A stretch of 64,000 bases of DNA from Gemmatimonadota bacterium (lineage in GTDB: Bacteria; Gemmatimonadota; Gemmatimonadetes; Longimicrobiales; Gaopeijiaceae): contig JAJDXS010000030.1 in assembly GCA_022823145.1 (NCBI GenBank), positions 123,021-187,020 on the forward strand, written 5' to 3'. The translations under genes and the position numbers were made by a program. Under the pieces are notes generated by a model that searched no databases, was not told the origin of the DNA, and saw nothing but the letters and a program-made list of their open reading frames with translations. The first letter of the stretch is position 1. The number at the start of each line of letters is the position of its first letter. Below are positions 35,866-44,555 of this stretch, piece after piece.

Positions 35866-37017
35866 TCAGCGCCCCGCGGCACGTCGACGGGCCCCCATCA
35901 GGGCGATGAACTCGTCGAAGAGATAGGTGCTGTCGTGCGGACCCGGGGCGGCCTCCGGGTGATACTGGACGGCAATCACCGGCAGGTCGCGGTGGGCGAT
36001 CCCCGCCACGGTGTCGTCGTACAGGTTGCTGTGGGTGACTCTCAGGTCCGGAGCGCCGGGCACGGTGTGCCGCTCCCCGCGCCGCACGGCGAATCCGTGG
36101 TTCTGCGAGGTGATCTCCACGGTACTCCGATCATGGTTCATTACCGGATGATTGGCTCCGTGGTGGCCGAAGGGGAGTTTGAAGGTCTCGCCACCGAAGG
36201 CACGTGCGATCAACTGGTGCCCGAGGCAGATTCCGAAGACAGGGATCTCCCTGCCGGCCACCGCCAGAATCGTTTCCGCAGCCTGTTCGACCGCCGCGGG
36301 ATCTCCCGGACCGTTGGAGACGAAGAGGCCATCGGGCTCCAGCGCCAGCACATCGGCGGTTCCGGCCTGCGCCGGCAATACCGTCACCCGGCATCCCCGC
36401 TCGGAGAGGAGTCTTGGAGAACTCGACTTCACCCCGAAGTCGAAGGCGGCGACGTGGTACGTCTCGTCGCCGCTTGCGGCCCCTACGACATAGCTCGTGT
36501 CCGTCGAGACACCGCAGGCCAGCTCCAACCCCTCCATCCGCGGATGCGCCAGGATGCGCGACAGCAACTCGTCCGCAGGCGTGTCGGCGCCGGCGATACC
36601 GCCGCGCATGGCGCCCTTGCTGCGGATATGTCGGGTGAGCGCCCTCGTGTCCACGTCCCGGATCCCCACCACTCCGTGTTCCGACAGATAGCTTTCCAGC
36701 GTGCTGCGGCTCCTCCACGAGCTGGGCCGTCTCGCCGCCTCCCTCACAATGAAGCCGGACACCTGGGGCCGGCCGGACTCGATGTCGTCGGCGTTCGTGC
36801 CGTAGTTGCCGATGAGCGGATAGGTCATGGCCACCAGTTGGCCGGCGTAGGAAGGATCGGTGAGGATCTCCTGGTAGCCGGTCATGGCCGTGTTGAATAC
36901 GACCTCTCCGATCGCAGGACCCCCGGCACCCACCCGAGTCCCTTCGAAACGCCGCCCGTCTTCCAGGAGGAGGCAGGCTGGAGAGACCGTCTCTCCGTCA
37001 GGGTTGCGCATACGCAT
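35866..37017 (-). CDS. carA: carbamoyl-phosphate synthase small subunit
   Basis: A 383-residue glutamine amidotransferase subunit giving ammonia for carbamoyl phosphate in pyrimidine and arginine synthesis. The N-terminal CPSase domain opens with 'ACLLLEDGRRFEG' and the class I amidotransferase domain has the nucleophile in 'FGICLGHQLIARAFGG', with the His/Glu pair near 'VQYHPEAAPGPHD'. carB is not in the window, so the genes are split. ATG 37011 is an alternative start. It diverges from the RNase H-like gene. Confidence 0.94.
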   Translation of the reverse strand: MRMRNPDGETVSPACLLLEDGRRFEGTRVGAGGPAIGEVVFNTAMTGYQEILTDPSYAGQLVAMTYPLIGNYGTNADDIESGRPQVSGFIVREAARRPSSWRSRSTLESYLSEHGVVGIRDVDTRALTRHIRSKGAMRGGIAGADTPADELLSRILAHPRMEGLELACGVSTDTSYVVGAASGDETYHVAAFDFGVKSSSPRLLSERGCRVTVLPAQAGTADVLALEPDGLFVSNGPGDPAAVEQAAETILAVAGREIPVFGICLGHQLIARAFGGETFKLPFGHHGANHPVMNHDRSTVEITSQNHGFAVRRGERHTVPGAPDLRVTHSNLYDDTVAGIAHRDLPVIAVQYHPEAAPGPHDSTYLFDEFIALMGARRRAAGR

Positions 37018-37087
37018 CCGGGGAATGTAAGGAGTCGGTATCTTCCGGGGAAGCCAGCAACCGATTCGCGGTCGGGACGAGGAGAAG

Positions 37088-37672
37088 ATGGAGCGGAATC
37101 AGCCATTTGTTCACATCCACGCGGACGAGTCGTGCCTCGGAAACCAGTTCAAGGGACGTGACCGGCCCGGAGGGGCTGCGGCGCTGCTCGAGCATTGGAC
37201 GGGCCGCGTCTGGGAGCGGCGTGATGTCTGGACGTCGAAGCCCTCGACGACCAACAACCGCATGGCCCTTGCCAGCGCGATACTTCCGCTCGCGGTCCTG
37301 CGTGAGCGCTGCCGCGTGCGTTTCGTATCCGATTCGCAATACCTGGTGAAGGGGGCATCGGAGTGGATGCCCGGGTGGAAGCAGCGGGGATGGAAGCGCA
37401 AGGGAGGCCCGATCGAGAACGTCGACCTTTGGCGGCAACTCGACAGTACCCTGGCCCGCCACGACGTCTCCTGGGAGTGGGTGAAGGGCCACGCGGGAGA
37501 CCCCAGGAACGAGTACGTCAACGTCCTGGCGCAGAGGGCGGCCGGCGAACTCTCGGACACCCCGGTACCGGTCCCATCGGGCTTTGTGGAGTGGCTTGAA
37601 AGCGAGCGTGAATCCGGCCGGTACCTGGACTACTTCGAGTTCGCCCCGCCGGAATCGTCGACGGAACCGTAA
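37088..37672 (+). CDS. RNase HI-like protein lacking two catalytic acids
   Basis: A 194-residue protein with the RNase HI fold: 'HADESCLGN', 'TTNNRMALASAI', 'VSDSQYLVKG', and 'WEWVKGHAGDPRNEYVNVLAQRAAGEL'. Of the four E. coli catalytic acids, Asp10 and Asp70 have counterparts, and the His in 'KGHAG' is kept. But the Glu48 position reads Ala ('NRMALA' for NRMELM) and the Asp134 position reads Asn ('EYVNVLA' for ERCDELA). Such a protein should be poorly active or inactive, perhaps binding RNA-DNA hybrids. A C-terminal 40 residues follow the core. Its 3' end overlaps lipB by 43 bases in the opposite direction. Confidence 0.85.
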   Translation: MERNQPFVHIHADESCLGNQFKGRDRPGGAAALLEHWTGRVWERRDVWTSKPSTTNNRMALASAILPLAVLRERCRVRFVSDSQYLVKGASEWMPGWKQRGWKRKGGPIENVDLWRQLDSTLARHDVSWEWVKGHAGDPRNEYVNVLAQRAAGELSDTPVPVPSGFVEWLESERESGRYLDYFEFAPPESSTEP

Positions 37673-38325
37673 CCGAACACGGCCCTCATCGCACCGACCA
37701 CCATCGGCGCCACCTCCTCCGCGGTGACATTCCTGTCGAGCAGGCGGCTGAGGCTGGTCACCGGGCGCCCGCTCAGCCCGCACGGCACGATGGCGTCGAA
37801 GTACGCCAGATCGGTGTTCGCATTCAGCGCAAAACCGTGCGAGGTGATCCACCCCGAAGACACGCGGATGCCGATGGCGCCAACCTTCGCACCCCCCACC
37901 CAGACCCCGGTCGCGCTCTCGTCGCGGCTGCCGGAGAGGTGAAAGCTCGCGAGAACCCTCAGCAGGACCTCCTCGAGGCTGCGCAGATAGCGGTGGAGAT
38001 CCTTCCTGTCCGGCTTCAGGTCCAGGATCGGGTAGCCGACAAGCTGTCCGGGTCCGTGGTAGGTCACGTCTCCTCCACGTCCGGCCTCGTGTACGGCGAT
38101 TTCACGCGCGGCGAGTTCGTTTCTGGTCAGCAGGACATGTCGGTCGTGACCCGACGATCCGAGCGTGATGACGTGGGGGTGCTCAAGGAGCAGGAGTGTA
38201 TCCGTGATTCGCCCGCTCCTTCGCCGCTCGACGAGATCCGCCTGCAGGTCCGTCGCCTGCGGGTACGCGACGCAGCCGGCGTAGCGAACCGCCAGAGTGC
38301 GCTCAACCCAGGACGGCTCCGGCAA
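37630..38325 (-). CDS. lipB: octanoyltransferase LipB
   Basis: A 231-residue enzyme that moves octanoyl from acyl carrier protein to lipoyl domains. The signature 'RGGDVTYHGPGQLVGYPILDL' is complete, and the catalytic Cys is in 'IVPCGLSG' with the Lys in 'GAKVGAIGI'. The likely start is TTG 38325. It lies 21 bases after the E2 gene, so its natural substrate, the E2 lipoyl domain, is made from the same transcript. lipA is not in the window. Confidence 0.93.
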   Translation of the reverse strand: MPEPSWVERTLAVRYAGCVAYPQATDLQADLVERRRSGRITDTLLLLEHPHVITLGSSGHDRHVLLTRNELAAREIAVHEAGRGGDVTYHGPGQLVGYPILDLKPDRKDLHRYLRSLEEVLLRVLASFHLSGSRDESATGVWVGGAKVGAIGIRVSSGWITSHGFALNANTDLAYFDAIVPCGLSGRPVTSLSRLLDRNVTAEEVAPMVVGAMRAVFGYGSVDDSGGANSK

Positions 38326-38346
38326 CGGTGTGAACCCCTGCCCGGG

Positions 38347-39819
38347 TCAGGCGTCCTCGGGGAAGTCCTGCAACAACTCCTTGAGCTGCGACAGGAAGCG
38401 GGCCGAGTCGGCGCCGTCCACCAGCCTGTGGTCGTACCCAAGCGAGAAGAACGACCGTTTGCGAATGACGATGGAGTCCTGTCCCGTCGCGTCGTCGGTG
38501 ATCACCACCACGCGCTTGTCGATCGAACCCGTCCCGAGGATGGCCGAGGTCCCTTTGGGGATGATGGGCATTCCCACCATGGTCCCCAGCACTCCCGGGT
38601 TCGTGATGGTGAAGGTCGCTCCCTGAATCTCGCTCGGTGCCAGATCACGGGACTTGGCTCGTGTGGCCAGGTCGACGATCCGCCTCGCGGTGCCCACCAG
38701 ACTCAGATCGTCGGCATCGTGGATGACCGGGACTATGAGCCCCGGGTTGAGGTCCACCGCCATCCCGATGTTCACGGACCCCCGGTAGATGATGTTCTTG
38801 CCGGACATGACACCGTTGACGGTCGGAAAGTCCCTGAGAATCCGGGAACACGCCCAGGCCACGAAGGCTGTGTAGGACACGCGCGCTCCACGTTCGGCCC
38901 ACCTTGCCTTTTTCTCGCGCCGGATCCGGTCCACGGCCGAGAAGTCGATCTCGATCACGGAATGGACATGGGACGAAATCCGCTTCGCCAGCACCATGTG
39001 CTCGGCGGTGAGGCGCCGCACCTTGTCCATGGTCTCGACCCGGTCGCCGTCGCGCACCGGGAAGCTCGGATGCTCCACCTCTCTGTGGAAGCGGGTCCAC
39101 AGGTCGCTGGGCGCGGTGGTGGCGGGGACGCGGGACGGCGCCGCAGGAGGCGCCACGGGGGCGGGAGCGGATGCCGCCGCGGCTGCCACTCGAGCGGGGG
39201 GAGCGACTGCGGGGGCGGCCGGTTGCGGTGCTGCCACGGCCGCGGCGGCACGCTCGGCCATGTCGCTTTCGATGAAAGACAGGATGTCCTGTTTCGTCAC
39301 GCGGCCCTGGTGCCCCGTTCCTGGAACGCGGGCGATGTCCACGCCGGCTTCCTGCGCGATGCGGCGTACCACCGGCGTGGAGCGGGTGCGCAGGCGCTCC
39401 TCGCTGGTGGCCGTACACGCCGGATCCGCGGATGCCTCCTCGGCAGGATCGCGTTGCGCGACGGGCTCGGCCGACGGCGGCGGCTCAGGAGGCGTATCGG
39501 GCGGGGGAGACGACGCCGCACGCTCGCCGCCGGGCTTCGAGGGCTTTCCATCCGCGCCTGGGGCGGCACCGGCGCCCGCCCCCTCTTCGATGTACGCCAC
39601 CACCGTGCCCACCTCGACCGTTTCCCCCTCGGGAACCAGGATCTCGGCCAGGACTCCGGCTGACGGCGACGGGATCTCCGCGTCGACCTTGTCGGTCGAT
39701 ATCTCAAGGATCGGCTCGTCGCGGTCGACGGCGTCTCCGGGAGCCTTGAGCCATTTGGAAACCGTGCCCTCCGCGATGGACTCGCCCATCTGGGGCATCG
39801 GAACTTCGATTCGCGACAC
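38347..39819 (-). CDS. 2-oxoacid dehydrogenase E2 (dihydrolipoamide acyltransferase)
   Basis: A 490-residue acyltransferase with the classic layout: one lipoyl domain at the N-terminus (lipoyl Lys in 'ISTDKVDAE', about residue 44), an Ala/Pro-rich linker, a peripheral subunit-binding domain (about 145-180, 'STPVVRRIAQEAGVDIARVPGTG'), a second Ala/Pro linker, and a catalytic domain ending in 'YDHRLVDGADSARF' with the active His. It may serve branched-chain 2-oxoacids or pyruvate. GTG 39819 is chosen because homologues begin at 'IEVPMPQMGES'; the frame is open to ATG 39894, which lacks a ribosome binding site. E3 is not in the window. Confidence 0.88.
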   Translation of the reverse strand: MSRIEVPMPQMGESIAEGTVSKWLKAPGDAVDRDEPILEISTDKVDAEIPSPSAGVLAEILVPEGETVEVGTVVAYIEEGAGAGAAPGADGKPSKPGGERAASSPPPDTPPEPPPSAEPVAQRDPAEEASADPACTATSEERLRTRSTPVVRRIAQEAGVDIARVPGTGHQGRVTKQDILSFIESDMAERAAAAVAAPQPAAPAVAPPARVAAAAASAPAPVAPPAAPSRVPATTAPSDLWTRFHREVEHPSFPVRDGDRVETMDKVRRLTAEHMVLAKRISSHVHSVIEIDFSAVDRIRREKKARWAERGARVSYTAFVAWACSRILRDFPTVNGVMSGKNIIYRGSVNIGMAVDLNPGLIVPVIHDADDLSLVGTARRIVDLATRAKSRDLAPSEIQGATFTITNPGVLGTMVGMPIIPKGTSAILGTGSIDKRVVVITDDATGQDSIVIRKRSFFSLGYDHRLVDGADSARFLSQLKELLQDFPEDA

Positions 39820-39941
39820 GGCGGTTCTCACTCTCTGTTGCCTCGCCGGATGTGCCCGCCGCAGAACCTCCGGCGGGTCCGGCGAGCACCGCATTGTGGT
39901 TCCTGGTGCTCCGGTTCAATCCGGCGGCTCGGCGGCCACCT

Positions 39942-40964
39942 TCAGTACTTGGAAAGATAACGTCCCGCGGTCACCACATCGGCGACGGACGGGAGAAAAA
40001 AGTCCTCCAGCTCGCCGCTGAAGGGAACGGGCGAATCGATAGCCGTCACGCGAAGGATCGGTCCGTCGAGCCATTCGAACGCACGTTCGTTGACGCGCAT
40101 GGCGATCTCACCCGCGATTCCACCGGTGCGCGTATCCTCGTGCACGATCAGGAGCTTGCCCGTCTTCCGAACCGAGGCCACGATCGCCTTTTCGTCGAGT
40201 GGCAGGAGGGTCCGAAGGTCGATTACCTCGACGCGGACCCGATCCCTGGCCAGCTCGGCAGCGGCTTCCAGGCTGCGGTGGACCATCAGCCCGTAGGTCA
40301 CGATCGTCAGGTCCTCCCCCTCCAGCGCGGTCCGCGCCTTGCCGATCGGGACCACATGGTCCTGCTGGGGCAGTAGTTCGCGGCAATGGGGTGCGCGGTA
40401 CAGCCCCTTGTGTTCCTCGAAGATCACGGGGTCGTCATCCCTGATGGCGCTCTTCAGGAGTCCTTTTGCGTCGGTAGGGGTGGACGGATAGACGATCTTC
40501 AACCCCGGCGTGTGGAAGAACGCCATCTCCACATTCTGTGAATGGAAGGGACCGCCCCGGTTTCCCCCTCCCACGGGCCCGCGAACCACCAGCGGAAGAG
40601 GCCCGGCGCCCCGGTAGAGCGACGTGGCGACGTAGTTGGTAAGCACGTCGTACGCGGGCGAAATGAAGTCCATGAACTGCATTTCGACAACGGGCCTGAG
40701 TCCCATGTGGGCGGCGCCCGCAGCGGCCCCAGTGAATCCCCCTTCGGAGATCGGCGTGTCGATCACGCGCGAGGCCCCGAAGCGTTCGATGAATCCGCGC
40801 GTCACCTTGAATGCACCGCCGTAGGCCCCGATGTCCTCGCCCATGAGAAACACCCGTTCGTCGCGCTCCATCTCTTCCCACAACGCTTCGGCAATGGCCT
40901 CCAGAAACGTAGCGGGCTTCCCCGAGCGCGTTCTCGTCACGTGTACCGGAGCATCAGTTGACAC
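39942..40964 (-). CDS. 2-oxoacid dehydrogenase E1 component, beta subunit
   Basis: A 340-residue transketolase-like beta subunit. The Glu needed for thiamine activation lies in the 'FLMGEDIGAYGGAFKVTRG' region and the beta-subunit marks 'DTPISEGGFTGAAAGAA' and 'MQFMDFISPAYDVLTN' are intact; 'VIVHEDTRTGGIAGEIA'-type sequence (here 'LLIVHEDTRTGGIAGEIA') lies in the C-terminal domain. Start GTG 40964 has GGAGGG upstream and overlaps the alpha-subunit gene by 11 bases. Confidence 0.92.
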   Translation of the reverse strand: MSTDAPVHVTRTRSGKPATFLEAIAEALWEEMERDERVFLMGEDIGAYGGAFKVTRGFIERFGASRVIDTPISEGGFTGAAAGAAHMGLRPVVEMQFMDFISPAYDVLTNYVATSLYRGAGPLPLVVRGPVGGGNRGGPFHSQNVEMAFFHTPGLKIVYPSTPTDAKGLLKSAIRDDDPVIFEEHKGLYRAPHCRELLPQQDHVVPIGKARTALEGEDLTIVTYGLMVHRSLEAAAELARDRVRVEVIDLRTLLPLDEKAIVASVRKTGKLLIVHEDTRTGGIAGEIAMRVNERAFEWLDGPILRVTAIDSPVPFSGELEDFFLPSVADVVTAGRYLSKY

Positions 40965-41925
40965 CTGGGCCCTCCATTGGCGCTTCGGCGCCCGCGTACG
41001 GCCGTGGCGACTTCAGGCGTGTCCAGGGCCGCAGGGGCGGGCTTCCGATCCGCACGGCCGCCAGGGCGTCGTGGGGCTCGGGTCCCGGTTCCTTCACTAT
41101 GCGGCCGAACGCGTGGTCGACGCCCGCGGCGGCCGCCCGCCGGATCGATTCCAGCTCCCCTTCGATGACGTGCCCTTCGGTGAGCGCCCAGCTCGCGAAT
41201 TCCTCCTGCGACTGCCACCGGTCATCCCCTGGGCCGCCCTCCAGCGCGACGAGGGTCGGACCTCCCCCGACCGCAGCCCGCCGGCGGGCAGCGCGCACGG
41301 TCGCGAAGATGCCGGCATGGGAATCCCGGCCAATCGACACCGCCGTGATCCCGTACGCGCGCGCCACCCCGTCGATCTGGCGGACGCGGCCGACACCGGC
41401 AGAGCCCGATGCGACGAGCACCACGATGAGCGGGACCCGCCTGGCGGCGGCGAAATTCAAACCTTCGTGCCAGCCACCGGTATCCAGAGCTCTCTCGCTC
41501 TCGAAGACCAGAGCTGCCCGGTTCTCGCCGCGCTGCGCAAATGCCAGCGCGGCTCCGGCCAGCACTTGCGTCATCATTCCCGGCGGCCCGTCCCAGCCGA
41601 TCAGCCCTCTTCGCAGGTCGGTCCAGCTCAATCCTCCCGCCCGGGACGCCGCGGGACTCGTACCCCGGTGGGCCAGTTGGCGCAGGAACTCCAGCGGCGT
41701 GGCTCCGAATGCAAGTGCGGGCCCGGGTGACATTGGTCCGGGGCAACACAGGTCTCCCCTGCCGTCCACCGCATGCATCATCGCACGAGCGATGACGATG
41801 GACCTCGTGTCGATGCCGACGGCGCGCTCCGGCCACTGGAGAAAACCGGATCGACGGACGCCCTCCTCCAGGCGGCGCCCCTGGTAACCCTGATAGAGAA
41901 GGTCCTCGATTTCGTCGCGGCTCAT
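40954..41925 (-). CDS. 2-oxoacid dehydrogenase E1 alpha-like subunit, degenerate TPP motif
   Basis: A 323-residue alpha-subunit homologue. The fold is recognisable from 'GGWHEGLNFAAARRVPLIVV', 'QIDGVARAYGITAVSIGRD' and 'GGGPTLVALEGG'. The thiamine-diphosphate motif is altered: the Gly-Asp-Gly that usually sits ten residues before the His/Tyr-Glu-Gly reads Ser-Glu-Arg, and the Asn-Asn pair that supplies a magnesium ligand reads Ala-Ser. The N-terminal half is also weakly conserved. The frame opens at TTG 41955, but ATG 41925 fits better. It may be a partly inactive subunit, or a divergent enzyme using Glu in place of Asp. Confidence 0.78.
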   Translation of the reverse strand: MSRDEIEDLLYQGYQGRRLEEGVRRSGFLQWPERAVGIDTRSIVIARAMMHAVDGRGDLCCPGPMSPGPALAFGATPLEFLRQLAHRGTSPAASRAGGLSWTDLRRGLIGWDGPPGMMTQVLAGAALAFAQRGENRAALVFESERALDTGGWHEGLNFAAARRVPLIVVLVASGSAGVGRVRQIDGVARAYGITAVSIGRDSHAGIFATVRAARRRAAVGGGPTLVALEGGPGDDRWQSQEEFASWALTEGHVIEGELESIRRAAAAGVDHAFGRIVKEPGPEPHDALAAVRIGSPPLRPWTRLKSPRPYAGAEAPMEGPGVN

Positions 41926-41979
41926 GCCCGGTGCACCGCCGCACAAGCCGCGCAAGGCCGGCCGCTCACAACGAAGCCG

Positions 41980-42423
41980 TCAGCTCGGCGGTGCGTCCGA
42001 CGGCTGGTTGGTCTCGGGCGTTCCGCTCTGACCCGGAGGTACTTCCTCACCCGGCGGGACGACCTCTCCCGGCGGCTCGTCCTCGTCCGCGGGGGGAAGC
42101 AGCTCGAGGGCCGGCGCCGCCTCTGGAAGAACCGGCTGCGGGGCCGTCGTTGCCGGGTTGGCGATCCCCTCCAGCACCGAGGCAGGGGCCGTCGAACGCG
42201 AGGAAAGGATGGCCAGAACCAGCGACAGGACCATGAAAACGGTACCCGCGATCCATGTCGCGCGCGTGAGCAGCGTCGTGGCCTGGCGTCCCCCAAGGAC
42301 ATCCGTAGCCGCTGCGCCACCGCCCATCGCAGCGAGTCCCCCACCCTTGCCCGCCTGGAGCAGGATGACGACCCCGAGGAAAACCCCATCCAGAACAAGA
42401 AGTGTCAACAAGAATCCGTACAT
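41980..42423 (-). CDS. secG: preprotein translocase subunit SecG
   Basis: A 147-residue protein with the two SecG membrane helices (about 3-22 and 54-73) and the Gly-rich loop 'LLQAGKGGGLAAMGGG'. It stabilises the SecYE channel. The C-terminal 70 residues are Pro/Glu-rich and not part of the usual 75-residue family length. It follows tpiA, the common arrangement gap-pgk-tpiA-secG. Confidence 0.93.
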   Translation of the reverse strand: MYGFLLTLLVLDGVFLGVVILLQAGKGGGLAAMGGGAAATDVLGGRQATTLLTRATWIAGTVFMVLSLVLAILSSRSTAPASVLEGIANPATTAPQPVLPEAAPALELLPPADEDEPPGEVVPPGEEVPPGQSGTPETNQPSDAPPS

Positions 42424-42504
42424 GTCACGTCTGCATCGTATTGGGTAAAGCCCACTGGCCCCGGAAGCTGTCCCTGGTGCAGTCCGGTGTCAACGACTGA
42501 CGGT

Positions 42505-43245
42505 TCACACCGCCCCCGCCAGGGCGCCTCCGGCCTCTACGATCCGGGCGAAGACCTCCGGGTCCAGACTGGCACCGCCGACCAGTACTCCATCGACATC
42601 GGGAGCCGACATGAGCGCCCGCGCGTTCGCGGGATTGACGCTCCCGCCGTACAGCACCGGACATCGGCCGAGTGCGCCCAGGGCAGAGCGGACGATCGCG
42701 TGGGCCGCGGAAGCGTCTTCGGGAGTGGCGGTCTCGCCTGTGCCGATCGCCCATACCGGCTCGTAGGCGACCATGTAGTCGCGGCAGTCGGCCAGCGATC
42801 CGGCAAAAGCCGCCACCTGGCGACGCAACACCGCATCCAGCTTCCCCGCCTTTCGCTCTTCCAGGAGTTCACCCACACAGACGACCGGAACGAGTCCCGC
42901 ACGCGCCGCGGCGCGCACCTTGCAGCCCACATCCACATCCGTCTCTCCAAACACGTGACGGCGCTCCGAGTGTCCGACGAGTACCAGCGAGGCCCCCGCT
43001 TCCTTCGCCATCTCGGCGGAGATCTCGCCCGTGAACGCGCCAGCCCGCTCCCAGTGGATGTTCTGAACTCCGAAGTCGGCCTGCACCCGGGCGCATGTCC
43101 GTGACGACCGGAGCGAGACGTCCGGTGGAAAGAAGGCGATGCGCACCGACCCTTCTTCGACCTCCGGCCGGAACCGGTCGAAGAAACCCGCGGTCTGCAG
43201 GGGTCCGTGATGCATCTTCCAGTTGCCGGCAACGACCTTGACCAT
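42505..43245 (-). CDS. tpiA: triosephosphate isomerase
   Basis: A 246-residue glycolytic isomerase. 'AGNWKMHHG' gives the catalytic Lys, 'VGHSERR' the catalytic His, 'AYEPVWAIGTG' the Glu and flexible loop, and 'YGGSVNPANA' the phosphate site. ATG 43245 is chosen for its GGGAG; a TTG two codons earlier is less likely. It follows pgk by 26 bases. Confidence 0.95.
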   Translation of the reverse strand: MVKVVAGNWKMHHGPLQTAGFFDRFRPEVEEGSVRIAFFPPDVSLRSSRTCARVQADFGVQNIHWERAGAFTGEISAEMAKEAGASLVLVGHSERRHVFGETDVDVGCKVRAAARAGLVPVVCVGELLEERKAGKLDAVLRRQVAAFAGSLADCRDYMVAYEPVWAIGTGETATPEDASAAHAIVRSALGALGRCPVLYGGSVNPANARALMSAPDVDGVLVGGASLDPEVFARIVEAGGALAGAV

Positions 43246-43271
43246 TTCCAAGTCTCCCAGTGCGGATGCGC

Positions 43272-44483
43272 TCAGGCGGAACAGCGGTTGGAAAGGGCCT
43301 CGACCCCCGGCAGCTTCTTTCCCGCCAGGAGTTCGAGTGCTGCTCCGCCTCCGGTTGAAATGTGCGTAACGCGAGTGGCGACTCCTGCCTCGTGAGCTGC
43401 CGCCGCGGAATCTCCTCCGCCCACGATGACGGTGGCGCCCTCGTCAGCTGCCGCCGCCGCGGCTCGTGCGACGCCCAGAGTTCCCTCTGCGAACCCGGCG
43501 ATCTCGAACACACCCAGCGGTCCGTTCCAGATCACGGTAGCCGCTTCCTGGATCCGGCGACCGAAAAGCCGGATGGTCAGAGGTCCGATATCCCCGATCA
43601 GTTCGCCCGGTGCGACTTCGCTGCGTGCGACGGCGCGCGTCTCCGCACCGTCCAGGAGAGCACCCGCCACCGTGCAATCGACCGGCAGCACCATTCCGGG
43701 GCCGGCCACCTCCAGCAGCCGGGCCGCGACGGCGCACTTGGCGGGTTCCACCAGCGATGCCCCCGTCTCCATTCCCATTGCGCGAAAGAAGGTGTTGGCC
43801 ATGGCTCCTCCCACCAACAGGGCGTCGACCCGCGGCAGAAGCGCCTCGATCACGTCGATCTTGTCCGAGATCTTCGCACCTCCAACGACGGCGACTAAAG
43901 GGCGGCGGGGATTATCGAGCGCACCGCCAATGACCTCCAGCTCGCGCGCCACCAGGAAACCCGCGACCGCCGCTCCGCCCCTGGTTCTGACCGCGCGCGG
44001 CAGCCCGTCGGTCGATGCGTGCGCGCGGTGCGCCGTACCGAACGCGTCCAGCACGTAGTGGTCCGCCCAAATCGCCCAATCCGCAGCCAACCGGGGGTCG
44101 TTGGCGGTCTCCCCGGCCAGAAAACGAGTGTTTTCCAGGAGGAGGACGGATCCCGGTTCCATTGCCCGAAGGGATTCGGAAACCTGCAGGCCCTCGGCGT
44201 GCGGACAGAACCGCACCGACCCCTCCAGCATTCCTTCAAGGCAACCTGCGGCGGGCTCAAGGCTGAGCCCTGCACGGGCCCGCCCCTCCGGGCGACCCAG
44301 ATGGGAAAGCAGAACGACCTTCGCTCCGGCCGTTGTCAGGTGCCTGATGGTCGGCACGCACCGCTCGATCCGCGTGGCATCGGCGATCCGGCCCCGGACG
44401 AGCGGAGTATTGAAGTCCACTCTCACTGCGAAGGTCGCGCCGACAAACGCGTCCCGGGGCAGGTCGTGCAGGGTCTTCTTCAA
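43272..44483 (-). CDS. pgk: phosphoglycerate kinase
   Basis: A 403-residue kinase making ATP from 1,3-bisphosphoglycerate. 'RVDFNTPL', 'LLSHLGRPEG', 'VGGAKISDKIDVIEALL' and 'VIVGGGDSAAAA' are typical. The start is TTG 44483 with GGAG about 12 bases upstream. The usual 'GGGDT' motif reads 'GGGDS', a mild change. The sigma/anti-sigma pair separates it from gap. Confidence 0.94.
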   Translation of the reverse strand: MKKTLHDLPRDAFVGATFAVRVDFNTPLVRGRIADATRIERCVPTIRHLTTAGAKVVLLSHLGRPEGRARAGLSLEPAAGCLEGMLEGSVRFCPHAEGLQVSESLRAMEPGSVLLLENTRFLAGETANDPRLAADWAIWADHYVLDAFGTAHRAHASTDGLPRAVRTRGGAAVAGFLVARELEVIGGALDNPRRPLVAVVGGAKISDKIDVIEALLPRVDALLVGGAMANTFFRAMGMETGASLVEPAKCAVAARLLEVAGPGMVLPVDCTVAGALLDGAETRAVARSEVAPGELIGDIGPLTIRLFGRRIQEAATVIWNGPLGVFEIAGFAEGTLGVARAAAAAADEGATVIVGGGDSAAAAHEAGVATRVTHISTGGGAALELLAGKKLPGVEALSNRCSA

Positions 44484-44555
44484 GAGAAGAGTCTCCGGAG
44501 CAGCAGGCAGGCAGCCGAGCGGAACGGCGCCCGGCGACGAGTCACCGTCCCGTCG

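Noticed and set aside
42424..42504. Gap between secG and tpiA as a possible tRNA gene
   Set aside because: tRNA genes are common near secG, but this 81-base stretch has no T-loop consensus or cloverleaf pairing that I can find.
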